Virus record (IMG/VR): IMGVR_UViG_3300031898_000274
Span: 1-40,152 of that record
Direction: 5' to 3' (one strand)
Source: a virus
DNA length: 40,152 nt
Position 1 is the first letter of the stretch, and the number at the start of each line of letters is the position of its first letter. Below are positions 7,278-14,318 of this stretch, one piece after another. A model generated the notes under the pieces. The model was not told the DNA's origin, did not search any database, and saw only the letters and a program-made list of their open reading frames with translations. A program made the translations under genes and the position numbers.

Positions 7278-7450
7278 CAGAGGAAAACAAACAGACGTTT
7301 CCAACAGAGACGTCAATCAACAAGTATGGCTTTCTCTACTTGAACAAAGAGGTTCTTGCGGCTCTTGGTTTTCAGAAGGGCGACAGAGTGACTTTGCGCC
7401 AGACGCCTGAAGGACTGCTTGTAACGAAGGAAGTTAAAGAGGTGAGCTAA
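7274..7450 (+). CDS. AbrB/SpoVT-like swapped-hairpin DNA-binding protein, 58 aa
   Basis: A 58-residue product from the ATG at 7274, chosen because AGGAGGTGAT lies directly upstream; an in-frame extension to 7160 lacks such support. The core NKYGFLYLNKEVLAALGFQK-GDRV with the following LRQTPEGLLVTKE fits the beta-alpha-beta swapped-hairpin fold of AbrB/SpoVT regulators and antitoxins. These act as dimers that bind operators, often their own. It overlaps the upstream gene by ATGA, and the next gene begins 2 bases after its stop. It could be an antitoxin or transition-state-type regulator; no toxin gene is evident beside it. Confidence 0.75.
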   Translation: MTEENKQTFPTETSINKYGFLYLNKEVLAALGFQKGDRVTLRQTPEGLLVTKEVKEVS

Positions 7451-7452
7451 AA

Positions 7453-7611
7453 ATGGTCAAGAAAGCCGTCATAGTCGTTTCTCTTGTAGAGGAAAGCGCA
7501 GAGAAGCCGAACTTAGAGATTGAGAAAGAGATAATCAGGGAGCTTTCAAGAGAACCAGCGAGGATTCCCTGGCTGAAAAAAGTTGAGAAGGTCACAGTTT
7601 CAGAAGCTTGA
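7453..7611 (+). CDS. Small hypothetical protein, 52 aa
   Basis: A 52-residue frame from ATG 7453 to TGA 7611, with GAGGTGA at 7439-7445 as ribosome binding site inside the end of the AbrB-like gene. The product has a beta strand at the start (KKAVIVVSLV), an acidic helix (EKPNLEIEKEIIRELSRE) and a short C-terminal IPWLKKVEKVTVSEA segment. This strand-helix-strand arrangement with the IPW turn resembles many small archaeal viral proteins but matches no named family that I know. Co-directional, tightly spaced third member of the small-gene operon. Confidence 0.6.
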   Translation: MVKKAVIVVSLVEESAEKPNLEIEKEIIRELSREPARIPWLKKVEKVTVSEA

Positions 7612-7735
7612 CTTAGCTATCTTGACTCTCTTCTTTTTCCCATTTTCTTTTCCCAAAAAGGAAACTTTTGTCCATCATAGCAAAGCTGCAACCGTTGAAT
7701 TTATTAACATTAAGTTCATTATTTTCATCAGGAGG

Positions 7736-7809
7736 TGCCCCCGACGGGAGTTGAACCCGTGTCCCCCGTTCTAAAGACGGGGAGGCTTTGCTTATTACCC
7801 CACGGGGGC
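7736..7809 (-). tRNA. tRNA-like gene with apparent UUA anticodon (suppressor-type)
   Basis: A cloverleaf folds on the minus strand: acceptor GCCCCCG/CGGGGGC (7803-7809 with 7737-7743), D-stem GGGT/GCCT with a 10-base loop, anticodon stem CCCGT/ACGGG with loop CTTTAGA (7770-7776), a 4-base variable region and a T-stem ACGGG/CCCGT with loop TTCAACT. The discriminator is A, followed by CCT, so CCA is not encoded. Loop geometry puts UUA at 34-36 (7772-7774), which would read the UAA stop codon. The arm resembles archaeal tRNA-Gln (UUG) with one changed base. The D-loop lacks the usual G18G19, so the gene may be degenerate. No room for an intron (74 bases). Confidence 0.7.
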
Positions 7810-7816
7810 ACCGCTT

Positions 7817-7852
7817 TTCAGTAAAATTCAATACTGAATTGCAGTATATAAT
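7817..7852. promoter_or_regulatory. Divergent promoter with TTCAGTA/TACTGAA inverted repeat
   Basis: A 7-base inverted repeat (TTCAGTA 7817-7823, TACTGAA 7832-7838, 8-base spacer) lies beside a TATA-like TATATAAT at 7845-7852. On the minus strand the TATA box is about 35-43 bases upstream of the tRNA-like gene; on the plus strand it is about 50 bases upstream of the gene at 7903. A second TATA-like TTTATAAG lies near 7875-7882. A shared regulated promoter is plausible. Confidence 0.4.
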
Positions 7853-7902
7853 AGTTACGGAAGAGCAGTAACATTTATAAGATACCGAACTGTAAACCAG
7901 TA

Positions 7903-8586
7903 ATGAAAGAGTTGATATTAATGAAAATCGGGAATAAAGTAGTTCCAGATACTAGGCTACCAGATTTGATTAATGCAGTCAAAACTCTCTATGGTAAGTT
8001 CGGATCTAAAGAGATAGACGATGAGACCGCGTCAAGGCTTTTGGGGCACTCGACTTCCAGAAGTGGAGCCTACATGCAAAAACGGGCTGACCTGAGGTCG
8101 TTTAGCTTAATAGAACCAAGAGGACCGATAAAAATCACTGAAATTGGAAGAAAAGTCAGCTACCCCGCTAATCAGAAAGAGGAACAGGAAGGACTAATTC
8201 AAGCTGTTTCAAATGTTGAATTGTGGAAATTGATTTACGAAAAATATACTGAAAAGGGGCTTACTTTACCTTCTGACTTTTGGACTGATATTCGAGTATG
8301 GACAGAGCTTCCACCAGAAGAAGCTAAAAAAGCAGCTGAAATTGTCAGAAAAGCTTATTCTGAGGATACGAGATATATTAAGCCAATAATTGAGGAGATT
8401 GAGATGACTAAAGAGACACAAGCTGTCGCAATTGACACATCTACGGCAAAACCTCAAGCAGAAGTTGAAGAACTAAAATTTGGAGATAACGTTAGAATTT
8501 GGCTTCCGAAAGAAGGTATCAAAGAGGCTTGGAAAAAGGCAAAAAAGATGATTGACATCTACCTAGGTGTTGAAGAGGAAGGTTGA
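7903..8586 (+). CDS. Hypothetical protein with winged-helix-like N-terminus, 227 aa
   Basis: A 227-residue soluble protein. The N-terminal half (about 15-110) reads like paired helices with ETASRLLGHSTSRSGAYMQK and a wing-type IEPRGPIKITEIGRKVSYP. This is reminiscent of DUF5343-type archaeal proteins with a winged-helix core. The middle contains a helical LIQAVSNVELWKLIYEKY segment; the C-terminus is a linker and a basic helix (EGIKEAWKKAKKMIDIYL). Start could be 7903 or the ATG at 7921; a TATA-like box near 7878 would place transcription start close to either, so a leaderless mRNA is possible. It stands alone between the tRNA-like gene and a convergent gene. Function unknown. Confidence 0.65.
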   Translation: MKELILMKIGNKVVPDTRLPDLINAVKTLYGKFGSKEIDDETASRLLGHSTSRSGAYMQKRADLRSFSLIEPRGPIKITEIGRKVSYPANQKEEQEGLIQAVSNVELWKLIYEKYTEKGLTLPSDFWTDIRVWTELPPEEAKKAAEIVRKAYSEDTRYIKPIIEEIEMTKETQAVAIDTSTAKPQAEVEELKFGDNVRIWLPKEGIKEAWKKAKKMIDIYLGVEEEG

Positions 8587-8605
8587 ACTCCATCACCCCC
8601 GTTTT

Positions 8606-10117
8606 TTATTTCAACAACTTCCCTAACCGAGGTTGAATTCTCGCCTTTCTAAGATTTCCCTTTAAGAGAGAAACACTTGACCAAAAAAGATAGACTTTAG
8701 TTTGTAATAACAATGCAGTGACATAGATAAGTTTGGCTAGTTTTTCCAGTGTTGCTGACTGCACTCTTTGCTTGTATAACTCACGTTTTCCGTACGGTTC
8801 GTGGTAGAAAAATTCTTTCAGAAAGCGCAGATGCACATTCTGCATGAAAGCACGACGGATCTCCCACAATTGCTCATCTGACAAGTTATGGAGTTTATCC
8901 AGAACGTATTTTTGGCTCCCTAACAAAGCCAAGCTGAAGCCCAGATTTGAAAGCACCTCTCGAACGACTAGAGCGTGTTTCGGCGGAGGCTGCTCCATAA
9001 CCTTCTGCATTCCTGCACGCTGGAAAAATGGGTTATATTTGGCCATAACCGCGATTGTTTCCACGTAAGGCGTGCCAGCAAGCGGCAGTGTTTCTCTTAC
9101 GAGTCGTTGACCCAAACCTATAGTGCGATATTTAGGGTGAACAACAACCCGCATGATGACGCTCAGCTTTCGATTTAAGTCTTGCACGCTCATTTTGGGC
9201 AGAACTTTGAGGCGTCCAGCAACGGTCATTCCAGGATAGCAGTAAACTATGACGCCTGCAACCTCAGAGCCACGTATCGCACGAAAAATCTTCCGCACAA
9301 TTCCAACAGTGTGGCTGCGATAGTGGAAACCAGCCAGCAACTCATAATCAGATCTTGTGCCTTCCTCTATGCGAATTTCCTTCATTAGGCTGCACTCCTT
9401 AGCCGGCTCATTTAGATAATAGCGCACTTCAATTTCTTTCCCAAAACGCTTGTGAACATGAACTGAAGGCTTCAGGTCTTCGAAAAGGTCTGTGTGCGTT
9501 GTGGCTGCAAGAACCGCCTTTCCCTCTTGACGAGCCAGCTTCTGAAGATTATAGGCTACTATTTTAGCTGTGTCTCTATCTAGCGTGGCGCAGAATTCGT
9601 CCATAACCCAAAACTGAGCTTTGCTTTCCATCATTTTTGCGATTTTGTAGCGGTATTTCTGTCCATCAGATAGCTGTTCAAAGCTACGCAGAAACAGAAA
9701 AGCATCATTCAAACCCACTTTGCTAAGGAGCTCTAATGCTTCCTCAACGGTTTCGCCAATAGTTTCGACAAGGGGTTTGCCTGGCTCTGGTTGGATATCC
9801 GAAATATTGATTAATGAAACTTCCATGTCTTGCTTGATGTCTTTCTCCAGAGCTTTCAACAGAACAGACTTGCCTGAGCCGGAATCGCCTGTTATGAGCG
9901 TGATGTCTTTGGACCCAATTTTCAACTCCACGTTATCATAAACCACAAACTTTTCCCATTGGTCCAAGCCTAAGCCGAAGCTTTCAGCAACAGCCACAAC
10001 CCTTTCAGTCGGTTGAGGAGCAGCAGTTTCATAACTGATATTGACTATGAATTTGCCGCTGTTTCGGTCATATCTGCGGGCCCACTGTGTGATTCGGAAA
10101 AACTCTCTTCTTCGCAA
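8606..10117 (-). CDS. ABC-type ATPase fused to a GNAT acetyltransferase (COG2401-like)
   Basis: A 503-residue two-domain protein. The ATPase half has Walker A GDSGSGKS (77-84), signature LSDGQ (149-153) and Walker B FWVMDEF (169-175), with no membrane segments, so it is a soluble ABC ATPase. The second half (about 245-400) is GNAT-like, with VVVHPKYRTIGLGQRLV matching the acetyl-CoA pyrophosphate loop. This fusion is the known COG2401 arrangement, found in archaea and tailed viruses and of unsettled function. A helical C-terminal tail of about 90 residues follows. The only start close to the upstream stop is TTG at 10117; a weak point. It sits just after the tail hub and a 28-residue basic gene. 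Confidence 0.85.
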   Translation of the reverse strand: MRRREFFRITQWARRYDRNSGKFIVNISYETAAPQPTERVVAVAESFGLGLDQWEKFVVYDNVELKIGSKDITLITGDSGSGKSVLLKALEKDIKQDMEVSLINISDIQPEPGKPLVETIGETVEEALELLSKVGLNDAFLFLRSFEQLSDGQKYRYKIAKMMESKAQFWVMDEFCATLDRDTAKIVAYNLQKLARQEGKAVLAATTHTDLFEDLKPSVHVHKRFGKEIEVRYYLNEPAKECSLMKEIRIEEGTRSDYELLAGFHYRSHTVGIVRKIFRAIRGSEVAGVIVYCYPGMTVAGRLKVLPKMSVQDLNRKLSVIMRVVVHPKYRTIGLGQRLVRETLPLAGTPYVETIAVMAKYNPFFQRAGMQKVMEQPPPKHALVVREVLSNLGFSLALLGSQKYVLDKLHNLSDEQLWEIRRAFMQNVHLRFLKEFFYHEPYGKRELYKQRVQSATLEKLAKLIYVTALLLQTKVYLFWSSVSLLKGNLRKARIQPRLGKLLK

Positions 10118-10120
10118 GAA

Positions 10121-10207
10121 TTATCGTTCGCTCCTCCACCATTCATTCTGCTTCTTTTTCCGACCCTTCTTCCAGCGATAGAAAGGCGGTTTAGCTCTGC
10201 GACCCAT
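10121..10207 (-). CDS. Basic mini-protein, 28 aa
   Basis: A 28-codon frame, ATG 10205-10207 to TAA 10121-10123, between the tail hub (stop at 10210) and the COG2401-like gene (TTG at 10117). The product is extremely basic and aromatic (RRAKPPFYRWKKGRKKK, then WWR). The tight fit, 2 bases after one gene and 3 before the next, argues for translation, perhaps to couple the downstream TTG start. It could also bind nucleic acid. No homology is known to me, and it is short enough to be chance. Confidence 0.45.
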   Translation of the reverse strand: MGRRAKPPFYRWKKGRKKKQNEWWRSER

Positions 10208-10209
10208 GG

Positions 10210-11805
10210 CTATAGTCTCCCGATTTTGTAGCGAGCTAAACTTCCAGTCTTGCTTCTCAAGGCGTACAAGTAGTCGGCGAGCAACGGCGGCTCTTTACCC
10301 AGTTCTAAGGTTATTTCTAAAGTTTGAGTTTCCGCAATTAATCGGTATTCAGGGATGACACGGTAATATCCGTCAACATTCTCGTTTGGTAATGTTACCC
10401 AAATGCGGTCAGCAGCCAGAATTGGTGTAGTGCCATAATCAATAACATCGCTTGTGACTCGAATATATTCAGCTGGACTACTGAGATGGTCATAAAGTGC
10501 CTTTGCCCTGAGCAGACATTCATTGTCGCTGTGCAGCTCTTCGTCTGTTTCAGCTAGCTCTCGTGAGCCTGAGCCATACGTGGCGCTCCATCGTGCGCTG
10601 TTGAAGAAGAGATTATCAACCCAGAAGCTGCCTGTTCCAGTGCCAGAAAACCACATGTCCCAGAAGACTTCGTTGATTATTTCCCAGTTGAAGGTGCCCG
10701 CTTCAACAGCTGAGCCTTGCCATTCATTGGCGTATTTTTTGCCTGCATTGAACTTTTGCAGAAGCCACTTGTCAGCTTGAATTTGAAACTCTCGGAACGC
10801 CCAGTTTCCGAGGTTGTCTTGAAGAATTATTGTGGCTTGTCCATTGAAAGATGATTCACGTCTAACCTGAAATTGTATGGTTGGGTATTTGTTGAGGTTT
10901 GGTTGCCAGCCTGATGGAATGATTAAGCGGAGGCGTCCGTAATAGTCAGGCGTGCCCGTTGTATGCTTAATGCTGTAAGAGCCCACAGCCTTGGTGGTGT
11001 TGTCAAGAGACACGCTTCCAGTGCCTGTTCCACTCTGCCAATCATTAATCGTGTCGCTATTAATGTCGAGAGCTTCGGTCCAAGAGTCACCATTAGTTGG
11101 ATATTTCTTTTCAGCAGCGCCGTAAACGAAAACCTTGTCTCGCTTGCGGAAAATGCTCTTTCGATACTCACTGACCTCTAATCGTTCAGATAGACTCACA
11201 GATGATGTTTTGCCGTTGCGTGGGAAGAACTCGAACTTGCCGTCTGGAGCCACCCTGAAGTCAAATCCGATGACTCCAGCCTTGTCTGCGGTCTTTGCTA
11301 TGTATTTGAGTATGTCGAAGACTGGCGTGTTCTCGTATTCCAGCTTCGTGTACGTAGTATCGGTGTTTTCTATGAGTTCAGTTGTGTCTCTTACGTGGCT
11401 TAGACCAACATAGTAGTCGATTAGGTCTTTAACAATAGCCTCGCCTTTCTGATTCTCATAGGTTTTGGTTACAACTCGGCGAAAGAGTCGTTCTCCCCAG
11501 CAACGACCCAGAACACGCAGATAGTTTTCGCCACGGGAATCCGATAGAGCCTTGATTTCCTCAACCGTAATAGTTGCGATTAATGGGTTGTTGGCACCTC
11601 TTCCCATGCTAATGCTTCCGTCTACGCCCACATTGATGGGATAGGTTCCGCCTAGGCTGTACTTTTTGTCAAAATTCTGCAACAAACACTCAAAACTACT
11701 CACTTCATCGGTTGCTCCCAAATGCGCCCTCAACTCTAACACGTCAGCTTGAGGCGGCGCCACAGACCCGAAAACAACAGCACAAACAGGCAAGGCAACG
11801 CTCAA
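10210..11805 (-). CDS. Tail hub/baseplate-like protein with inserted beta-sandwich
   Basis: A 531-residue virion protein. The ends (about 1-235 and 410-531) look like the phage tail-hub fold: a start with ELRAHLGATDEVSSFECLLQ, a FDILKYIAKTADKAG segment, and a C-terminal YYRVIPEYRLIAETQTLEI, as in gp27/gp44-type or Tal-type hub proteins. Between them, residues 240-405 form an insertion with DWQSGTGTGSVSLDNTTKAV, SYSIKHTTG, IQFQVRRESS and FWVDNLFF, a pattern typical of carbohydrate-binding-module-like jelly rolls. It directly follows the tape measure (ATGA overlap), the usual position for a distal tail or hub protein. It probably forms the tail tip; the insertion may bind surface glycans. The sugar-binding role is inference. 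Confidence 0.75.
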   Translation of the reverse strand: MSVALPVCAVVFGSVAPPQADVLELRAHLGATDEVSSFECLLQNFDKKYSLGGTYPINVGVDGSISMGRGANNPLIATITVEEIKALSDSRGENYLRVLGRCWGERLFRRVVTKTYENQKGEAIVKDLIDYYVGLSHVRDTTELIENTDTTYTKLEYENTPVFDILKYIAKTADKAGVIGFDFRVAPDGKFEFFPRNGKTSSVSLSERLEVSEYRKSIFRKRDKVFVYGAAEKKYPTNGDSWTEALDINSDTINDWQSGTGTGSVSLDNTTKAVGSYSIKHTTGTPDYYGRLRLIIPSGWQPNLNKYPTIQFQVRRESSFNGQATIILQDNLGNWAFREFQIQADKWLLQKFNAGKKYANEWQGSAVEAGTFNWEIINEVFWDMWFSGTGTGSFWVDNLFFNSARWSATYGSGSRELAETDEELHSDNECLLRAKALYDHLSSPAEYIRVTSDVIDYGTTPILAADRIWVTLPNENVDGYYRVIPEYRLIAETQTLEITLELGKEPPLLADYLYALRSKTGSLARYKIGRL

Positions 11806-12353
11806 TATTCAACGCCTCTGCGATAATACTCCTCCTCGCCAGCTCGCCTAATCGACCTCGATGGTGTTCTCGCAAGCTCCGCATTGTACTCCGCTTGGGC
11901 AGATGCAGCATCCCGGGTTGTTGAAGCAAGCCAAGCCATGTAGGCTGCGGTGGCAACAATCAAGCCGACGCCCAGTGTGAGCAGAGCGATTTTCATGGCT
12001 AAGGCAGCGTTCAAACCCCAAGTTGCGATGGTGGCTGCGATTTTAGCCTTAATCAAAGCCCAAAGGCTTGTTTGATGTGCTATTGTGGCGCCTGTTAGGG
12101 TTGTTTGAACGGTTGTTCCCGCGCCCATTGAAACATTGTGCGCTGTTTGAGCTGCAGTTGTGGTTGTCAGCACTGCTTTTAGGCTGGTAAAGAGGTGGAT
12201 GGTTGCCATTACACCGCTTACTGTTCGTCCTATCTGTGAATCAAATAGACCGAAGGCTGAGCCCATGTGTAAGACGTCATGGACAATGGAGCGGAAGGCG
12301 TAGCTCGCACGGTTTTCGGCACGGATTGCAATCGACACTTCATGGAACGACAT
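11802..12353 (-). CDS. Short tape-measure-like protein, 183 aa
   Basis: A 183-residue protein, rich in Ala and Thr, with long hydrophobic helices (about 45-70 and 95-145, including ALLTLGVGLIVATAAYMAW). The N-terminus SIAIRAENRASYAFRSI resembles the start of tape-measure proteins. It lies between the gp10-like protein and the tail hub, the classical tape-measure slot, and overlaps the hub gene by ATGA. At about 1.5 angstroms per residue it would specify a tail of only about 27 nm, far shorter than usual siphoviruses (tape measures of 600-1,500 residues). It could instead be only one part of the tail core. Confidence 0.65.
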   Translation of the reverse strand: MSFHEVSIAIRAENRASYAFRSIVHDVLHMGSAFGLFDSQIGRTVSGVMATIHLFTSLKAVLTTTTAAQTAHNVSMGAGTTVQTTLTGATIAHQTSLWALIKAKIAATIATWGLNAALAMKIALLTLGVGLIVATAAYMAWLASTTRDAASAQAEYNAELARTPSRSIRRAGEEEYYRRGVEY

Positions 12354-12724
12354 TAGCCAGAAGCCTCCCTTATTGCGTCTCTTATGGCTCGATTGACATG
12401 TTGTGCCAATCCAAGCATGCCCAGTTCTAAGGCGCGGCTCAGAAACCGTCTGGCCTGCATGAATCTAGTGCCTAACTCTACAAAAACGGCGTAGGGAGCC
12501 CTTGCCCCAAGCTTGAACGCCCATTCGCCCACTCTTTGTGCAAAAATCGTGCTGGCTAAGTAGCCTGTGCGTTTAGGCGCTAAGCTTTGAGCCCGTGTCT
12601 GCATGGCTTGAACTTCAAAGTCTAATGCCTCACCCACATACTCACGCATGTTCTGGTCTAAACTATCCAGTTTACTACGTAGCTCGGGAATGCCGTGCAC
12701 ATCCACTTGCATTTCAACCGACAC
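12353..12724 (-). CDS. HK97 gp10-like tail completion protein
   Basis: A 123-residue neck/tail-completion protein of the HK97 gp10 family. Family marks are a VDVHGIPELRSKLDSLD beginning, a central LAPKRTGYLASTI and the C-terminal YAVFVELGTRFMQARRFL. It joins the head connector to the tail in related phages. The GTG at 12724 is preferred: GGGAGG lies 9 bases upstream and the frameshifted chaperone reading frame ends at 12714, overlapping it slightly. An ATG at 12784 in frame adds 20 basic residues without a ribosome binding site and would lie inside the chaperone frame. Its location after the chaperones, rather than before the tail tube, is unusual. Confidence 0.8.
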   Translation of the reverse strand: MSVEMQVDVHGIPELRSKLDSLDQNMREYVGEALDFEVQAMQTRAQSLAPKRTGYLASTIFAQRVGEWAFKLGARAPYAVFVELGTRFMQARRFLSRALELGMLGLAQHVNRAIRDAIREASG

Positions 12725-13249
12725 GATGATGCGCCTCCCGCTTGGCTTTAGCCACTTCCTCCTCTGTCTGGCGATCCATTTCACTCAGAATCACAGTGAA
12801 GGTCTCGATGTCTCTTGCTGATTCTTTTCGGATTTCGCTGGGCAGCTTGTTAAATTCTTTGCAGAGTCTGTACTCGGTGAGCGCTGGGTGGGGCTTGCCT
12901 CTTCGGATGGCTCTGATAAAAAACGCTGCTCATCTGGAGTGATGCCACAGAGTTTGTTAGCTACTTTGGAAAATAACTCGCCTAACTCGATGGGAATGCC
13001 ATCTTCTTCACCTAGCAGTTTCCCTAGGCTAATGGGCTTTGAATTAGGCTGCTCCCGAAGACTAGCAAAAATTGTCTCAGCTTGGATAGCCACAAAGTCG
13101 CTGTTAATGACTTGTCCTGTGATGTGATGGTACTTGGTCCATTTTTGGATTATGCGGCTGCGTTTAGCCCACGTTATCTCTTGGAAGACGTAGCGTCCAG
13201 CGTACTGTTCTCCGAAGCGATTGTCTAACTCAATGACTTCTCTTCGCAT
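12714..13249 (-). CDS. Tail assembly chaperone, -1 frameshift (GT) product
   Basis: Predicted fusion made by -1 ribosomal slippage at 12917-12923. Residues 1-111 come from the zero frame; the ribosome then continues in the -1 frame from ATC at 12917-12915 to TGA at 12716-12714, adding 67 residues (178 in total). The added part is coherent and typical of GT C-termini: LTEYRLCKEFNKLPSEIR, then an acidic DIETFTVILSEMDR and EEEVAKAKREAHH. Tail chaperone pairs of this kind coat the tape measure during tail assembly. The -1 frame stays open across the whole gap up to the next gene, which the zero frame does not explain. Confidence 0.75.
12791..13249 (-). CDS. Tail assembly chaperone, zero-frame (G) product
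   Basis: A 152-residue protein encoded just after the tail-tube region and before the tape measure, where tail chaperone G lies in lambda-like and many archaeal tailed viruses. The N-terminus (ELDNRFGEQYAGRYVFQEIT, then WAKRSRIIQKWTKY) resembles tail-chaperone N-domains. The C-terminal 40 residues are Ser/Pro/Thr-rich and low in complexity, as expected where zero-frame coding is not the main constraint. A slippery heptamer is in the correct phase at codons 109-111. The ATG at 13249 overlaps the upstream small gene by 20 bases. The annotation depends on position and the frameshift more than on detailed homology. Confidence 0.75.
   Translation of the reverse strand: MRREVIELDNRFGEQYAGRYVFQEITWAKRSRIIQKWTKYHHITGQVINSDFVAIQAETIFASLREQPNSKPISLGKLLGEEDGIPIELGELFSKVANKLCGITPDEQRFLSEPSEEASPTQRSPSTDSAKNLTSCPAKSEKNQQETSRPSL
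12917..12923 (-). promoter_or_regulatory. Slippery heptamer U UUU UUA for -1 frameshifting
   Basis: On the coding (minus) strand the codons are CGT TTT TTA, giving the canonical X XXY YYZ heptamer T TTT TTA in the right phase (CGT is codon 109 of the frame beginning at 13249). Downstream, a CAGAG and a CTCTG about 40 bases apart could form a stem. Both known requirements, phase and an open -1 frame running on for 67 codons, are met. Confidence 0.75.
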
Positions 13250-13436
13250 TTTGAATCATCTCCATGATCGCTATCCGATTTTTGATTGCCGTGTTGATGT
13301 CTTCAAGCACGATGTTCTGCATCCACTTGGGCATCTTCAGAATGCGTTCGCCAAGGGTTTCCCACATCTTCATCCATTTTCTCCGCAAGGCTACCTCTTG
13401 ACCGAAACCTTCCAAAACCTCAACTTTTACAGCCAA
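13230..13436 (-). CDS. Small helical tail-region protein, 68 aa
   Basis: A 68-residue, mostly helical protein between the tail tube and the tail chaperone. Its TTG start at 13436 has GGAGGG 6 bases upstream, which supports translation. It is Met/Lys/Trp-rich (KWMKMWETLGERILKMPKWM), with no membrane segment. The end overlaps the chaperone start by 20 bases. It is unknown in function, but its position suggests a tail assembly factor. Confidence 0.6.
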   Translation of the reverse strand: MAVKVEVLEGFGQEVALRRKWMKMWETLGERILKMPKWMQNIVLEDINTAIKNRIAIMEMIQNAKRSH

Positions 13437-13448
13437 GCTTAACCCTCC

Positions 13449-14303
13449 TCAGCTGATGACAACGTCACGGGCAACAAATGGCGCCCTTAGAGAAACCAGA
13501 TCCTCAATCTTTGTCGGAGAGCCTACTTTCTCCCACTTGCAGTACTTGAATAAAGCGCTGTTGGCTCCACCTAAGCCGAATTTGAGACTAAACTCGCTGT
13601 CGTTGACAACGTCATCATATTCCTGCTTGCTCTCAAACTCAAAGGTCAACTCGCCTGTCAAGACTCGATGACGTTCTTGGAGATATTTGAGCAGATGTCC
13701 GCTTGTGCTTCTGATGACTGGCACTCTTTTGAAGTTGTTTTCGATGGTGAATTTCCAGTCGGTTACTCTTTCAACGGCAGCTAAGCCTGTGCCGTCTGCA
13801 GCTCCTCGTTGAACATAGCTTTCGTGGTAAGGAACCACTCCACTGTAATCGGCGTATGTGGCTCCAGTGATTTTAGCGGTTCCAACAGCGATATCCTGAC
13901 CGATTAGCTCAGCCGTGGCTTTTACAACATCCTCAATTGAGCACTCAACCGATACTTTGTCCATTCTGCAGCCTTTATGCAGCAAGTCTATGATGCTGCT
14001 TGTTTTCTCGTAGAAAACCTCGATGCTCAGCGAGTTCAGAGTCTGTATGTGCTGCAGAAAGTTAATTGGTGCATCGCTAGGAAGAGCATACGCAACTTTC
14101 AGGTCGACGTGTCTTAGTCCTCTGCGGACAGTCTTTAAGTCTCTTGAGCCTATGCCTCTAACCTTGATTAATCCTGGGTCTAAGGCAGGTTCAACGTTTT
14201 CCGCTGTTGCAATTCCGAGCATGCTCGGGTTTGTTGGTGTTACCCCGTATGTTGATTCTTGTACGTAGTAGATTTTGGCTTCGTGTGCTCCATATACACT
14301 CAT
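13449..14303 (-). CDS. Major tail tube protein
   Basis: A 284-residue protein likely to polymerise into the tail tube. The N-terminus (KIYYVQESTYGVTPTNPSML) is a hallmark of the tail-tube family of archaeal and bacterial siphoviruses, where a residue string like ESTYGVTP begins the first strand. The rest is beta-rich, with LTGELTFEFESKQEYDD and the closing LRAPFVARDVVIS. It follows the tail terminator and precedes the chaperone genes, the standard order. GAGGTGA lies 9 bases upstream of the ATG at 14303. Length is at the larger end for the family, with no obvious inserted domain. Confidence 0.85.
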   Translation of the reverse strand: MSVYGAHEAKIYYVQESTYGVTPTNPSMLGIATAENVEPALDPGLIKVRGIGSRDLKTVRRGLRHVDLKVAYALPSDAPINFLQHIQTLNSLSIEVFYEKTSSIIDLLHKGCRMDKVSVECSIEDVVKATAELIGQDIAVGTAKITGATYADYSGVVPYHESYVQRGAADGTGLAAVERVTDWKFTIENNFKRVPVIRSTSGHLLKYLQERHRVLTGELTFEFESKQEYDDVVNDSEFSLKFGLGGANSALFKYCKWEKVGSPTKIEDLVSLRAPFVARDVVIS

Positions 14304-14318
14304 TTTTCATTTTCACCT

